Below are positions 30,175 to 40,383 of a stretch of 64,000 nt of DNA, in pieces. Position numbers and translations under genes: made by a program. Numbering within the stretch: position 1 is the first letter of the stretch; each line of letters starts with the position of its first letter. The notes under the pieces are model-generated. The model ran no database searches, was not told the origin of the DNA, and saw only the letters and a list, made by a program, of their open reading frames with translations. The DNA is from Melanopsichium pennsylvanicum (lineage: Eukaryota > Basidiomycota > Ustilaginomycetes > Ustilaginales): assembly GCA_900208305.1 (NCBI GenBank), contig OAPG01000017.1, positions 124,001 to 188,000 of the forward strand, given 5' to 3'.

Positions 30175-30302
30175 GCGCCCTTGGCTCAGTGGTAGAGCGT
30201 GTCTCTCCTACTACAATACCCACAACACTAGTTTGAGTGTTATTAGGATCCGTGTTAGCACATGTTAAAGACGAGGTCGTGGGTTCGACCCCCACAGGGC
30301 GC
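30175..30302 (+). tRNA. tRNA-Arg(CCU) with a 57-nt intron
   Basis: The acceptor stem pairs GCGCCCT (30175-30181) with AGGGCGC (30296-30302). The D arm is GCTC-AGTGGTA-GAGC (30184-30198). The T arm is GTGGG-TTCGACC-CCCAC (30279-30295), with a canonical B box GGTTCGACC. The anticodon stem TGTCT/AGACG encloses loop C-T-CCT-A plus an A after the intron. The anticodon is CCT at 30207-30209, which decodes AGG. The intron runs from about 30211 to 30267, after position 37 as in other eukaryotic nuclear tRNAs. It contains TAGGA (30244-30248), which can pair with TCCTA of the anticodon loop, as expected of the splicing endonuclease substrate. Oligo-T follows immediately. Confidence 0.95.
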
Positions 30303-30316
30303 TTTTCAACTTTTTT
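30303..30316 (+). terminator. RNA polymerase III terminator of tRNA-Arg
   Basis: TTTT at 30303-30306 directly after the acceptor stem and TTTTTT at 30311-30316 serve as primary and backup Pol III stop signals. Confidence 0.85.
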
Positions 30317-30592
30317 GGCGCTCTTTTTTGGAAAGTGTTTCAACACTTTTGACGGGTGAGTTGGACCCTTGCTTGTGGTCAGAATGCGTTGTTGTGATGC
30401 GGCAAACAAGTAGGCAGGAGCGAGTGGCTGATTTTGACTCAAAAGTGTTGGTCTCAGCATGTCAAGTTGAAAATCAAGCTCAATACGACAACCGACTTGC
30501 TCGCTTCCTCCGCTTACTAACATGACCATGGTTTGAGAACAACCTAGAATTCTCTGACTTGACTCGTAGGCACGTCACGCACCATTCGAATC

Positions 30593-32443
30593 ATGAGCGA
30601 AAGTCTCAAAAGCTGGCTCTTTTCGCACTGTTCCTCGTCTGCCACCACGGCGCTTGGTTCCAACTATGATCTCACCGACATGCCGTATCTGCGCGGTAAC
30701 CGTATTCAAATCCTACGCTTCATGACATTTCGTCCGGTCGATTCACCCAACTCTGTCAACACAGATGTTTGGGCTCTTGTGGGCGATCGAACTCATTGCG
30801 TCGCTGCACGCTTTTCACACGATCAAGTTAACAAGTTTCACACCACCTACCCGCTTACTTTTACGAGTCTCAAAGGCGCACTACTCACGCTTACCAATGT
30901 AAGGATAACTGTGGCTAAGGTTCAAGTGGATCAAGCCATCACATGTCGTAATAATAATAACAATAATAATAATAATAATAATAATAATAACGAGGTAGGA
31001 AGATGTAGTGGAAGGGGTGGTGGTTTGCCGTATCGACCGGGACAGTATGGGTTGGTTTTGGATGTAAAAGGTTGGAAAGTAGTGAGTGGTATTAATGAAC
31101 CTGTTTGGTTCAGTGGAGTCAAATTGGTAACCAGTGTGAATGGTGTACCTAAAGGTCAAGAGCAATTAGGTCATGATATGTTGGCATGGATGAAGAAATG
31201 GGTGAGGTACAAAAGCTTAATGTCAAAAGCTAAGCAACAAGTCGAGCAACAAAATCGTAAACAGATTGTTCAAGCATGTGATGCAATAGTAGATCATAGT
31301 CTAACAAGTACGAATGCGAATCAAGATACGTCCACAATGACGGTGATGTTACCTACACCAGCACAGAGAAACAAAGGCAAAATGGTGTTGGTGTTGGGTT
31401 CAAGTCAAGCGCAGACAAGTCAACAACAACAACGATCGCAAGGGGAACAAGCGACGGGAGAATTGGAAAAACCAACCCAACAATCAACAGCAAAGGACGA
31501 CAGTTTTCCAATTCCAACATTCGTATCTCAAATTCCCGCACCAATACCAGACTCATTGTCGTCGTCGTCGTCGTCGTTGGCCATGTGGGGAGATTTTGAC
31601 CTTGATGCACAGATCAATGTGGATGATGATGATGCACAAATGCAGCAGCAATGGAACGTAGTTGAAAATAGGATCGCTTTACAACAATCTGATACAAACA
31701 GCGTCGATATTATGCATGTTGAACAAAATGCGATGATTCAAGAAGAGAAGGTTCAATCACATGAACCAAAACAAACACAAACACAAACACAAACACAAAC
31801 ACACTCGGATTTAGATCCATACGAATCAGGTCTGTCCGACTACGAAAGAGAATCTCGTTTTAAACGATATCGTACCAAACATCACACCACTTGCTCTATC
31901 CCTTCTCCTTCTCCTCCTTCTCGTTTTGGTTCTCGTTCTTTTGCTGGAATTGTTTTCACATCAGCTGGGGTCGATCAAGGGATTAAGAACGCAGACACAG
32001 ATTTGATCCAGTTAATCAATAAGATATCCGGTGATGATGATGGTGTTGTAGATGAATCTGAATCCATTCAGACTAATATCAACATTACATCATCAATGAA
32101 ACATATCCATGAAAAACCCTTAACAAGTTCAACACCAAATAGCAGTCTTAGTAAAACTAAAATTGTAAAAGCGGACCAGAGAATTTCTATACCAAATAGC
32201 CATAATACAAACAATTGCTTAAAATCACCACCACCATCATCACTGCCAACAACAACAAGAAGCACAAATTTACCATCCGAGTTAAAACAAACTCACACAC
32301 AACCAGACGCTTCGACTCTATCCATTCAAAACACCATCTACCGAACCACGCAAGTTGTTTTAAAAAGTAGCAACGATCACAACGATAAAAAACGAAAACG
32401 TCAACAGGCATTAGCATCTCTCATGGCACAAATTGTAGACTAA
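30593..32443 (+). CDS. Candidate shelterin subunit TPP1/Tpz1 (ACD OB-fold) with disordered tail
   Basis: 616 residues, intronless. The first ~200 residues resemble the OB fold of the TPP1/ACD/Tpz1 family: R-G-N-R-I-Q-I-L-R-F (about 35-44), V-W-A-L-V-G-D-R-T-H-C-V-A-A-R-F-S (59-75), Y-P-L-T-F-T-S-L-K-G-A-L-L-T-L (85-99), and G-L-V-L-D-V-K-G-W-K-V-V (about 153-164). The pattern A-R-F-S ... Y-P ... S-L-K-G-A-L is the feature I associate with this family. Fourteen asparagines are inserted inside the presumed OB fold (bases 30950-30991). The rest is low complexity: Q/T repeats, an acidic patch, and a basic end with K-K-R-K-R that could be a nuclear signal. TPP1 bridges Pot1 to the double-strand telomere complex and recruits telomerase. 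Divergence makes this a hypothesis. Confidence 0.5.
   Translation: MSESLKSWLFSHCSSSATTALGSNYDLTDMPYLRGNRIQILRFMTFRPVDSPNSVNTDVWALVGDRTHCVAARFSHDQVNKFHTTYPLTFTSLKGALLTLTNVRITVAKVQVDQAITCRNNNNNNNNNNNNNNEVGRCSGRGGGLPYRPGQYGLVLDVKGWKVVSGINEPVWFSGVKLVTSVNGVPKGQEQLGHDMLAWMKKWVRYKSLMSKAKQQVEQQNRKQIVQACDAIVDHSLTSTNANQDTSTMTVMLPTPAQRNKGKMVLVLGSSQAQTSQQQQRSQGEQATGELEKPTQQSTAKDDSFPIPTFVSQIPAPIPDSLSSSSSSLAMWGDFDLDAQINVDDDDAQMQQQWNVVENRIALQQSDTNSVDIMHVEQNAMIQEEKVQSHEPKQTQTQTQTQTHSDLDPYESGLSDYERESRFKRYRTKHHTTCSIPSPSPPSRFGSRSFAGIVFTSAGVDQGIKNADTDLIQLINKISGDDDGVVDESESIQTNINITSSMKHIHEKPLTSSTPNSSLSKTKIVKADQRISIPNSHNTNNCLKSPPPSSLPTTTRSTNLPSELKQTHTQPDASTLSIQNTIYRTTQVVLKSSNDHNDKKRKRQQALASLMAQIVD
30950..30991 (+). 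repeat. AAT/AAC repeat encoding N14
   Basis: Fourteen asparagine codons, mostly AAT, in the middle of the putative OB fold of the TPP1-like protein. The next nearby repeat is an ACACAA tract at about 31773-31802 encoding alternating Gln and Thr. Confidence 0.93.
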
Positions 32444-33016
32444 AATCACATATATTATTTCATTCTTAACTCACTCAAAAAAAAGAATCCATCCCTTTTG
32501 TATTTACTTCCGATCGTAAAGTGGATTCCACCCATTAAATTCTTTTACGTTTTGGATGAGAAAATTTCCACAAAATTTTCATTTTCAAATTCACATCACC
32601 ATGGTCAATGCCGATTTAAACGAAATAATAATAATAATAATTTTGTAAGGTTTGAATTCATCTACCACGCTTCACACATATACACAGGTGGGAAAAGAAA
32701 AAAGTGTTGGATTGAATAGGAAAGAATGAAAAGAAAAAAAAAATACTAATTTCTTTTGAACGAAAAGCGCCCAAGAAAAAAATGTGTTTTGGAATGTTTT
32801 TTTTTGGGGGGTGATGTAAATGTGTTTGTGTGATGGATAGATGAATCGATGATGCTCAACAGCGCTAGGAGGCGAATAGAGGAAAGAGTACATGATGAGG
32901 ATGTGAAGGTAGGGAAAAGGAAAAGTTAGGTTGGATAAACCAGCGATAAAAGAGGTGGAATCGCAAACAACAAAAACAACAAACAAGTGGTGCAAAATTT
33001 TGTTCTTGTTGGTTGT
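32444..33016. other. Convergent A/T-rich intergenic region
   Basis: 573 bp between the stops of the TPP1-like gene and RPL15. It is A/T-rich with several A and T homopolymers and an AAT run (about 32623-32641). It should hold two 3' untranslated regions; no gene was seen. Confidence 0.5.
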
Positions 33017-34214
33017 TTAACGGTATCGACGAAGTTGAAGAGTGTCCCTCTTTCGAATAGTAGAGTTCTTTCCACCACCTTGAGTTTTGTTGTACCTATG
33101 ACCTTTACCCTGACCTCTACTCTTCTTTCCAGTTGCAGTAAGACCTCTACATTCACGACGCTTATGAACAGCCTTAGCAATCCAATTAATCCTAGGATCC
33201 CTTCGAACCGCCTTATGCTGAGGATCAACTGCAATCACTTCAAAGTATTTATAAACACCATCCTGATTAATCCAATAAGAGTTGAGGATACGCAAATTCG
33301 AACATTTACGTCCAACACGCTCCTCAGCAGTTGCACGAAGAGATCGTTGATACTTAAGATGGTTAACACCCTGACGAACAGGTTTACCATAAGTAGCTCC
33401 TTTGGGAACAGGCTTCTTTCGGTTACCACGACGAACTCGAATTCGGTAAACAACGTATCCTTGTTTAGCCTTGTATCCCAAACGGTGAGCTTTGTCAAGA
33501 CGAGAAGGACGCGAAGCTCGGTGAATCACGTTGAGCTGACGGTATTCCCAGCATCTGTCCCCAAAAAGAAAAAGAAAAAAAATCATTTAAAAATTCAAGT
33601 AGTTAGTATAGGTTGATTTAAAAAAGCAAAAAGATATTTGTTGCAACATGATCGCTATCGCAAATCATCCAACTTGGCCAATCCTGAGGGGGAAAAAAGG
33701 TGGTTTTCTTCCATCGCAATGTGTCATACCAGTAATGTGACCACATAGTGCGATCTTTGCGACGTGTAAGTCTGACGAGGTCGAGAGAGAGAAAGAAGAT
33801 GACATAGAAACCCAGTTCGAATCGTGCGAAAAGACGCAGCGTAATCGAGCTGGATTTCTCGTTTCCTTATACTTCTTAACCAGTACCTGTCCTTGTCTGC
33901 TGTGCATACAACGACTGTGCTCTCTTTCACCTGCGTAGACTTTCCCACGTTATCACGACTGCCATCCGACCACATTTGCGAGCAAGCCAAGACCCGAGCG
34001 AACCCAAATCTCCCAAAGCCGATGCTCTGCTCGATAGAATCCCCCAGGAAAAAGGGGAGGGATTACGTCGCGCTTTGGACAGTCGGGTGTTGGATGAAGA
34101 ATGCGATTTGGATCCAAGTAAGAGAAGGTTTACTAACCGGACACGGAGAAGGAATCGGAGCACATCGCTCTGCTTCTTCTTGTAAAGCTCCTCGACGTAT
34201 TTATAGGCACCCAT
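33017..34214 (-). CDS. RPL15: 60S ribosomal protein L15 (eL15)
   Basis: Two exons, 34214-34138 and 33554-33017, give 204 residues, the exact length of human eL15. Exon 1 encodes [10 protein letters not shown] ... R-V and the first two bases of an Arg codon. Exon 2 completes it and reads [13 protein letters not shown], then [31 protein letters not shown] and [11 protein letters not shown]. The donor GTTAGT and acceptor GACAG are in phase. The intron is 583 nt, long for this genome; I found no convincing C/D snoRNA boxes in it. The protein sits in the large subunit near 28S rRNA. The gene is divergent from RPL5 across about 1.26 kb. Confidence 0.98.
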
Positions 34215-35477
34215 CTGTTGTGTTGAGATGAACGATAGCAGAACAGGCAAAAAAGGGTGGTGCAATTGGGAGGTTAGCACGAGCTTTCAAGCAATCGTGA
34301 ACAACATCAACAAGGAAAAAAAATACGGAGGGAAAGAGGGGCTCAAAAGTCGACGCCTCGCATAAAAACCACCACGAGCGTTTCGCATGTTGTTTGAAAG
34401 AAAAAAAGATATCCAAACACTTGCTACTACAACTCAAAAGGAATGGTGATTGGAATGCGAAGGTACTAGGATTGATCCCCGATTCTCCCCGGATGCGAAG
34501 CGGTGGCGAGATGATGATGAGGTTTGTCGGAAGTGTGTCGGAAGAAAGAGGTTGTGGTTGTTATTGTGTTGTTGATATCCGCAGAGAATTTGGATTACAG
34601 TGATGTGATCATTATGACCATGTAGCATTTGAGCGAAATGGTTGCATGTGCATCCATGCTTACATCTGATGCTAATGTCTTGGTTTCTTGGTTGACGTGA
34701 TTGATGAATTATGATGGCGATGCGTGATTAAGTGCGTAGATTACTGGAACATTGGTTGTCATACTGATGTTTGGTTTTGAGAAAGTGTGTTTGTATACGG
34801 TGATGATTCTTACCTTGATTGATTCTTGATGACAAAGTCGTAGGGTGTCGAGAAGGAACAATGATAACGATGATGAGCAACTCGAATGCACAAGCTCACT
34901 TTCGCTCTCACTCTACAAATCAAATTGGCAGACAGACACAGCCATACACGGTCTCATAGCTAACATGGAATTCCTGGTATTTCGTGCCTTTCGCCTGCCA
35001 CTTGCTGCTACAGTATCCATCAGTCTCAGTCTCAGTCTTTCTCTCTTTCTCTCTCTCTCTCTCTCCCTCCTGCAGCTTTGTCGTTCTCCTTCTCGTTCGA
35101 GAATTGATCAATTTTGCAGTCTGCTGCACAAGCGCTACCGGAAATTAGGAAACACCTTTGGCACGTGACTTCTCAAAACTTCGGCCGAGGTATTTCGGTA
35201 CCGCCTTGCTCCGATATCACACTTTTTTTTTTTTGCGAAGCTTTGCTCGAATCGTGGCGAGGTAAGCATGCCTGACAGACACACAACGCTTTGCATATTC
35301 AATTAGAAAGTGTGGGTGAGTGTGAGCAGTAAACTCAAAGTCAAGCAAAGTTGAGAATGCAGCAATCAATAATAGTACAGCACAGCGCTCCAAGTGCCCG
35401 TCCATACTCGAACCTCGTCCTCGCCATCCTCCTTCCTCATCACCAAGCCTGAAGCATCAGCCTCAAGATTCTACAAG
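34215..35477. promoter_or_regulatory. Divergent promoter region between RPL15 and RPL5
   Basis: 1.26 kb between two ribosomal protein genes facing away from each other. It contains a TC/CT-rich run (about 35023-35068), a T tract at 35222-35234 and a CA/CT-rich leader before 35478. Coordinated transcription is plausible. No third gene is convincing. Confidence 0.55.
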
Positions 35478-36680
35478 ATGGTGAGTACTTTTCTATCAGC
35501 GCATCATGTCGACAATATCGACCCAACAAGCCAAGCCAGGGAAAAAACACACATGGGTTGTGATGCGCCAACGAAGCCATCCATGCATCAGCAGGCAAAG
35601 TCATCACTCGAGCAAGCTGATTTCCATGATCCATGATCTCAAAATCATGATATGGAAGCAATCATTTGTTGTTATTGTTTTGTCAATGATGTTGTACATC
35701 TAAAGGTTTGCGCACAAGTCCAAGGATCATACGACATACTTACACGAAACACATCGACTCTGGTTTGTACGCACCTAATCCAACAGCCTTTCGTCAAGAC
35801 TGTCAAGTCTAGCGCCTACTTCTCTCGTTACCAGGTGAAATACCGACGACGACGAGAGGGTCGTACCGATTATTACGCTCGTAAGCGTTTGGTTTCTCAG
35901 GCCAAGAACAAGTACAACGCTCCCAAGTACCGTCTTGTCGTTCGTTTCTCCAACCGATACGTTACTTGCCAGATTGTTCACGCAAAGATCAACGGTGATT
36001 ACGTTCTCACTCAGGCTTCTTCTAAGGAACTTAGTCGTTATGGTGTTAAGACGGGTCTTGCCAATTGGACAGCTGCTTACGCAACTGGTTTGCTTGTAGC
36101 TCGTCGTGCTCTTACCATTCTTGGACTTGCGGACAAGTACGAGGGTGTTACCGAACCTGATGGTGAGATTGCCGAAGTGGAGCCTTTGGGTGATGATGAG
36201 CCTCGACCTTTCAAGTGTTTCTTGGATGTTGGTTTGAAGCGCACTTCCACTGGTTCTCGTGTGTTTGGTGCTCTTAAGGGTGCTTCGGATGGTGGAATCT
36301 TTATTCCTCACTCTGAAAAGCGTTTCCCTGGTTTCGACCCAGAGGCTAAGGAACTTGACGCTGAACTTCTTCGTTCTTACATTTACGGAGGTCACGTTGC
36401 CGAATATATGGAGTCGCTCGAAGAAGAGGACGATGAACGATTCAAGAAACAATTCTCTACCGCTCTCGAACAGGAAGTAGGTTCGGAAGATCTCGAGGAC
36501 ATGTGGACCGAAGCATTTGAAAAGATTAGGGAAGATCCTTCTTTCACTCCTTCTGATAAATCGGTTAAAGATTGGGCTGCCGAAAGTAAAAAGTTCAAGG
36601 CTACCAAGCTCACTTACGAACAGCGAAAGGCAAAGATTGCAGACAAGATTGCTGCTTTCAAGGCAGGTGCAGACCTCTAA
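35478..36680 (+). CDS. RPL5: 60S ribosomal protein L5 (uL18)
   Basis: Exon 1 contributes only the initiator ATG (35478-35480), directly followed by donor GTGAGT. Exon 2 (35787-36680) begins CCT-TTC-GTC-AAG after acceptor CCAACAG. The product is 298 residues, the usual length. It reads P-F-V-K-T-V-K-S-S-A-Y-F-S-R-Y-Q-V, then R-R-R-R-E-G-R-T-D-Y-Y-A-R-K-R-L-V, P-K-Y-R-L-V-V-R-F-S-N, A-A-Y-A-T-G-L-L-V-A-R-R and F-K-C-F-L-D-V-G-L. uL18 carries 5S rRNA into the central protuberance of the 60S subunit together with uL5. The intron is 306 nt. Codons are strongly biased, fitting high expression. An alternative unspliced start upstream of 35787 in the same frame has no family resemblance. Confidence 0.97.
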
Positions 36681-36751
36681 AAAAAGGGAATTTGACGTTG
36701 CACATTGTTGGGATCTTTTGGAGAGTTGTCTCACGATGTCTTCTTTCCTTG

Positions 36752-36803
<52 letters not shown>

Positions 36804-37597
36804 ATATGAACCAAGTTTAGCTTGTTTAGCTCTAAAGATTCTGGTAAAAGTGCGATTCTAAGTGTTGATTGAGTTGGTGACTTGGCTTTCCTTCTTTTTC
36901 ACGTACCTACTCCGACCCCAAAACAAAAATAAAAACAAAAACAAAAACAAAAACAATTTGAATGTCTATCTGTGCTTAGTTTGTCTGTTTTTTTTTAACT
37001 CTCTTATGGATTTTCGCAATGTCAAATCAAAGCTATTTGTATGCTTTTTCTCCATATTGAATGAGTGGGGAATGGGGGGAATATGTACATTGTTTGTAAC
37101 ACATGACTCTGCTACAGAAATGTCATCCATTCTCACCACTCACAGTCAAGACGACAAAGCACAAAAAAAAATAAAAAAAATAAAAAACAGAAAACAAGAG
37201 GCGGAATGTGTAGGGATGCTATGCTCGATTTTGTTTTGTTTGTTTTTTTTTTTGACGAGGATACAAAAAAAAAGGACTGGGGGAATGGTGTGGATTGAAC
37301 TTAAGGCCATGAGCTCATGTGTGTGTTTGTTTGAGAGAGAGAGTTTGTTTTTAGGTAGGATAATGTGGGCCTGAAAAAGGGAAAAAAAAAGTACATGAGG
37401 ACCTTCGCAATGTACCTTGTGTAATCCAAGGTATATATCACGAGGAGTAAAACAAGGAAAGAATGACCGGGAATAAACCTTGGTCTTCAAACCCGCATTT
37501 ATTTTCGAGTATATATATATATATATGTGTGTGTTGGTGGTAAACCTTGAAATTGGAAAAAAAAGAAAAGTACCCAAACAACATGGAAAATGGCTGC
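36681..37597. other. Convergent intergenic region between RPL5 and RPS15
   Basis: 917 bp holding both 3' ends. It contains the AC microsatellite described separately, an AAAAAC repeat (about 36920-36957), several T and A homopolymers, and a short AT run (37513-37526). No coding frame is convincing. Confidence 0.55.
36757..36800. repeat. (AC)22 dinucleotide microsatellite
   Basis: Forty-four bases of perfect AC repeat, about 80 bp after the RPL5 stop, within its probable 3' untranslated region. Confidence 0.98.
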
Positions 37598-38481
37598 TTA
37601 ACGGATGGGAAGGAAACGATCAACGGTGGCACCTTTACCCTTTGCACCATGTCTGGTAGGAATGTAAGTCATTGCAAACTCTCCAAGATAGTGACCGACC
37701 ATTTCAGGCTTGATCTCTGTGTTGACAAAGAAGCGACCGGTGTAAATACCGATCATGGAACCGATCATTTCGGGAACAATGATCATATCACGCAAATGAG
37801 TCTTGACAGTAGCGGGCTTTTCGTTAGGTTGGCATTCTGCCTTTGCCTTACGAAGACGTTTGATGAGACCCATGGGCTTGCGCTTAAGTCCACGTTGGAA
37901 CTTTCTACGAGCACGAGCGTGAACAAGGCTCATAAAGTCCTCGTTCGACATGTCGAGAAGAGCGTCGAGCTCAACACCTCGGTAGGTAAACTTGCGGAAA
38001 GTTCGCTTGCGCTTAAGCTCGGCAGCGGCGGCGGCGTCGTAGTCATCCCTGAAAACGAAAATTGTGGAAGAACGCGGAATGATTTTTGCAAGGAATAATG
38101 TCAGCTCGAATACGAGAGCGAATGGATCGCAAGAGTCACAACAAAGACATGCTTCTGAGATTCGACAAAACACGGTTGTTGAAGATGGTCGTCTCGCTGC
38201 ATCGAAACTGCCGATGCTGATTGAACAAACAGTAGCTGATGCGAGTGTTTCACGTGGTTCTTGATAATAGTTGATACATGTCTGAGATGGTTCACCGACT
38301 GCTGGCTAATGGCATCTAGTGTGAGATGGCGTCGAGATGTTTTGCCTTGGCACCAACATTCAGACAATGCTGTGTGCTATCCTTTGACCGACCAAAATAA
38401 AGAAGATTCATGTTGATTGATACGATGACCATTGCTAGCTCTTACTGTGTGAATGCCTGCGTTGGTTGTGTGCTCGTCATG
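37598..38481 (-). CDS. RPS15: 40S ribosomal protein S15 (uS19)
   Basis: Main exon 38048-37598 reads [20 protein letters not shown], then [42 protein letters not shown] and R-F-L-P-I-R at the end, the uS19 pattern. Acceptor TTTTCAG precedes it. The best upstream exon is 38481-38447, ATG followed by 11 codons and donor GTAAGA, which joins in phase (CA plus G) to give 161 residues. This extra N-terminus is not conserved in the family, so exon 1 is uncertain while the gene itself is not. uS19 lies at the head of the small subunit near the decoding site. It is divergent from RPP2. Confidence 0.93.
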
Positions 38482-40047
38482 ACATTCCACAAAGAGTGAA
38501 GAGACGCTGACCATGTCATGAGTTTGTCGTTACGCATCAATCCTCCATGGCCCGGCTAACAGCCTTTCGCAACACTATGATCGTGATCTATGCAATCAAC
38601 GTGATTCGTCGAGGTGAATTATGCGCATAACGGTAAACTGTGTCGATACATGTCTGGTTGCTGGAGTGTGCTGTATGATGTGTGCTGTGCTGTGTTGTGT
38701 CGATTCGAGAAGGCATGTCAACGTTGGAGCAGCAGATAGCTACTTACATGTTGGGCAATCTTGATGGTGAGGAGAAAGAAGATGGATTGGCGACAAGCTC
38801 ACTTGCCAAGTGTCTTTGTCTCGGTGGACATTTGGCTCGACCCGCGTCGACTGTGTGCAGTATTGGAATGGCAAGCCTTTGGGGCAGAAGCGAGGGCTTT
38901 GGCATCCTGGCAGACACACTCACGTACACATTGTACAGCAGAGCCCAGTCTCTGAGATTGGGTCCAAAATTCCAGATTGGCAGACTGGCTTCCGTTGTGC
39001 GCTCTACCAGCCTGAAGCCAATGTCGACCTTGATTAAAAGGGTGACAGAATGAGCGAACTGCAAACGCAGGTTGCAACCAAAAGATCGCACCAGATTTGA
39101 AAAACCCAGCTGTGCTGCCTTATCCTTTGCTACGTCCATTTCGCGATTCTGTGCTAAGTTGTATAAAACTTCCCACGCTCCCCTGATTTCTCCATTCAAC
39201 GCGCAGTCACCACAAGATCAATTCTAATCTCGGATCCGAATATCTGTAATTGATTTTTTTTCTCGAGCCGCTCCGTCTTGAAATATGCATCAAACAGCAG
39301 AAACAGTCAGACTTTGGAGCGAGACCCGATTCGAGTGAATGGGGAAAGCGGCTTACAAGACGCATTGGTGGTCGATCGGCCACTAACAAAGGCGTGTGTC
39401 TGTCTGTCTGTGTGTGGAAATTGTATAGCGCGCCCATTGCATTCACTTCCTTCTCTTTTATCCACAACACTTTTTATCAAAGTACCTAGGTAAGTACTCC
39501 TCTAATCAAGAGCAAAAGCGACAACGATGATAAGATCACATCGATCGCACACCATCTTCAACACCCACACCAATAGCAATAGAATCAGCAACCGCATGGA
39601 GCATGGTGCACAGCACTCGGCGCAGTTGGCGCTCACAGTCAGCAAAAGCACGTCAACATGATCCATTCTCGAAATTCAAATCGACCCATTGCAAGCTGCG
39701 CAATTCAGTCAAGTCATGCCAGAGATCGCAGACCGAACATCACTGTGATAACAGAGACACTCGCGTTCGATTCGATGCCAATTCCTACGCTCTTTCATCG
39801 TTGTCGCACACTTTTGTCTCCTTTCAAACCTTACTTTCGAACCTCTTGTGAACGACTTTGCTTACCGCTTTGAGATTGTTGCCTTCGGGGATAAATATGT
39901 GTTTTTGGGTTGAATTTGTTTACATTACAGTCCACAAGTCTTCCTCTCTTTGGATCAAAGCCCATTAAAGCGGATTTGCGGCCGGCACTTTTTTTTTTTC
40001 CTCTCTTTCCATCTTTCGAATTTTTCTTTCCGAAAACAAAACCAAAA
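38482..40047. promoter_or_regulatory. Divergent region between RPS15 and RPP2
   Basis: 1.57 kb without a convincing gene. It must carry the promoters of two ribosomal protein genes. A CT-rich segment and a T tract (39990-39999) immediately precede the RPP2 start, and an intron donor-like CTTAC occurs near 38744, so 5' untranslated exons are possible. Several overlapping frames of 60-150 codons lie on both strands at 38680-39200, none with a recognisable domain. Confidence 0.5.
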
Positions 40048-40383
40048 ATGAAGCACATCGCAGCCTACCTTTTGCTCACCCTCGGTGGTAAGGAGAACCC
40101 TTCCGCTGCTGACATCAAGGCTCTTCTCGAGACTGTTGGCATTGAGGCCGAGTCGGAGCGTCTTGACAAGTTGATCGAGGAGCTTAACGGCAAGGACATT
40201 AACACTCTTATTCAGGAAGGTCAGGAGAAGCTCGCTTCCGTTCCTGCTGGTGGTGCTGCTCCCGCTGCTGCTGCTGGTGGTGCTGCTCCTGCCGCTGCTG
40301 GTGGCGCCGCTAAAGAGGAGGAGAAGAAGGAGGAGGAGAAGGAAGAGTCTGATGACGATATGGGTTTCGGTCTTTTCGACTAA
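40048..40383 (+). CDS. RPP2: 60S acidic ribosomal protein P2
   Basis: 111 residues from the ATG at 40048, which has the favourable context ACCAAAAATG. It begins [14 protein letters not shown], diagnostic of P2 rather than P1, continues [17 protein letters not shown], then an Ala/Gly hinge, a Lys/Glu block, and ends in the stalk signature [12 protein letters not shown]1/P2 dimers form the lateral stalk of the 60S subunit and recruit elongation factors. The frame extends upstream to 39910, but that part is leader sequence. No intron is needed. Codon bias is strong. Confidence 0.98.
   Translation: MKHIAAYLLLTLGGKENPSAADIKALLETVGIEAESERLDKLIEELNGKDINTLIQEGQEKLASVPAGGAAPAAAAGGAAPAAAGGAAKEEEKKEEEKEESDDDMGFGLFD

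Noticed and set aside
32987..33616. 209-codon plus-strand frame
   Set aside because: Antisense to RPL15, which matches eL15 along its full length.
35481..35786. Box C/D snoRNA inside the RPL5 intron (an AATGATGT word near 35685)
   Set aside because: The C-like box is imperfect and no D box with terminal pairing follows at a fitting distance.
35775..36800. 341-codon minus-strand frame
   Set aside because: Antisense to RPL5 and partly encoded by the AC microsatellite.
36757..36800. Possible CRISPR or satellite array
   Set aside because: It is a simple AC microsatellite with no spacers; nothing in the window has repeat-spacer structure.
38744..39199. 151-codon minus-strand frame between RPS15 and RPP2
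   Set aside because: It overlaps equally long frames on the other strand and has no recognisable domain or codon bias.
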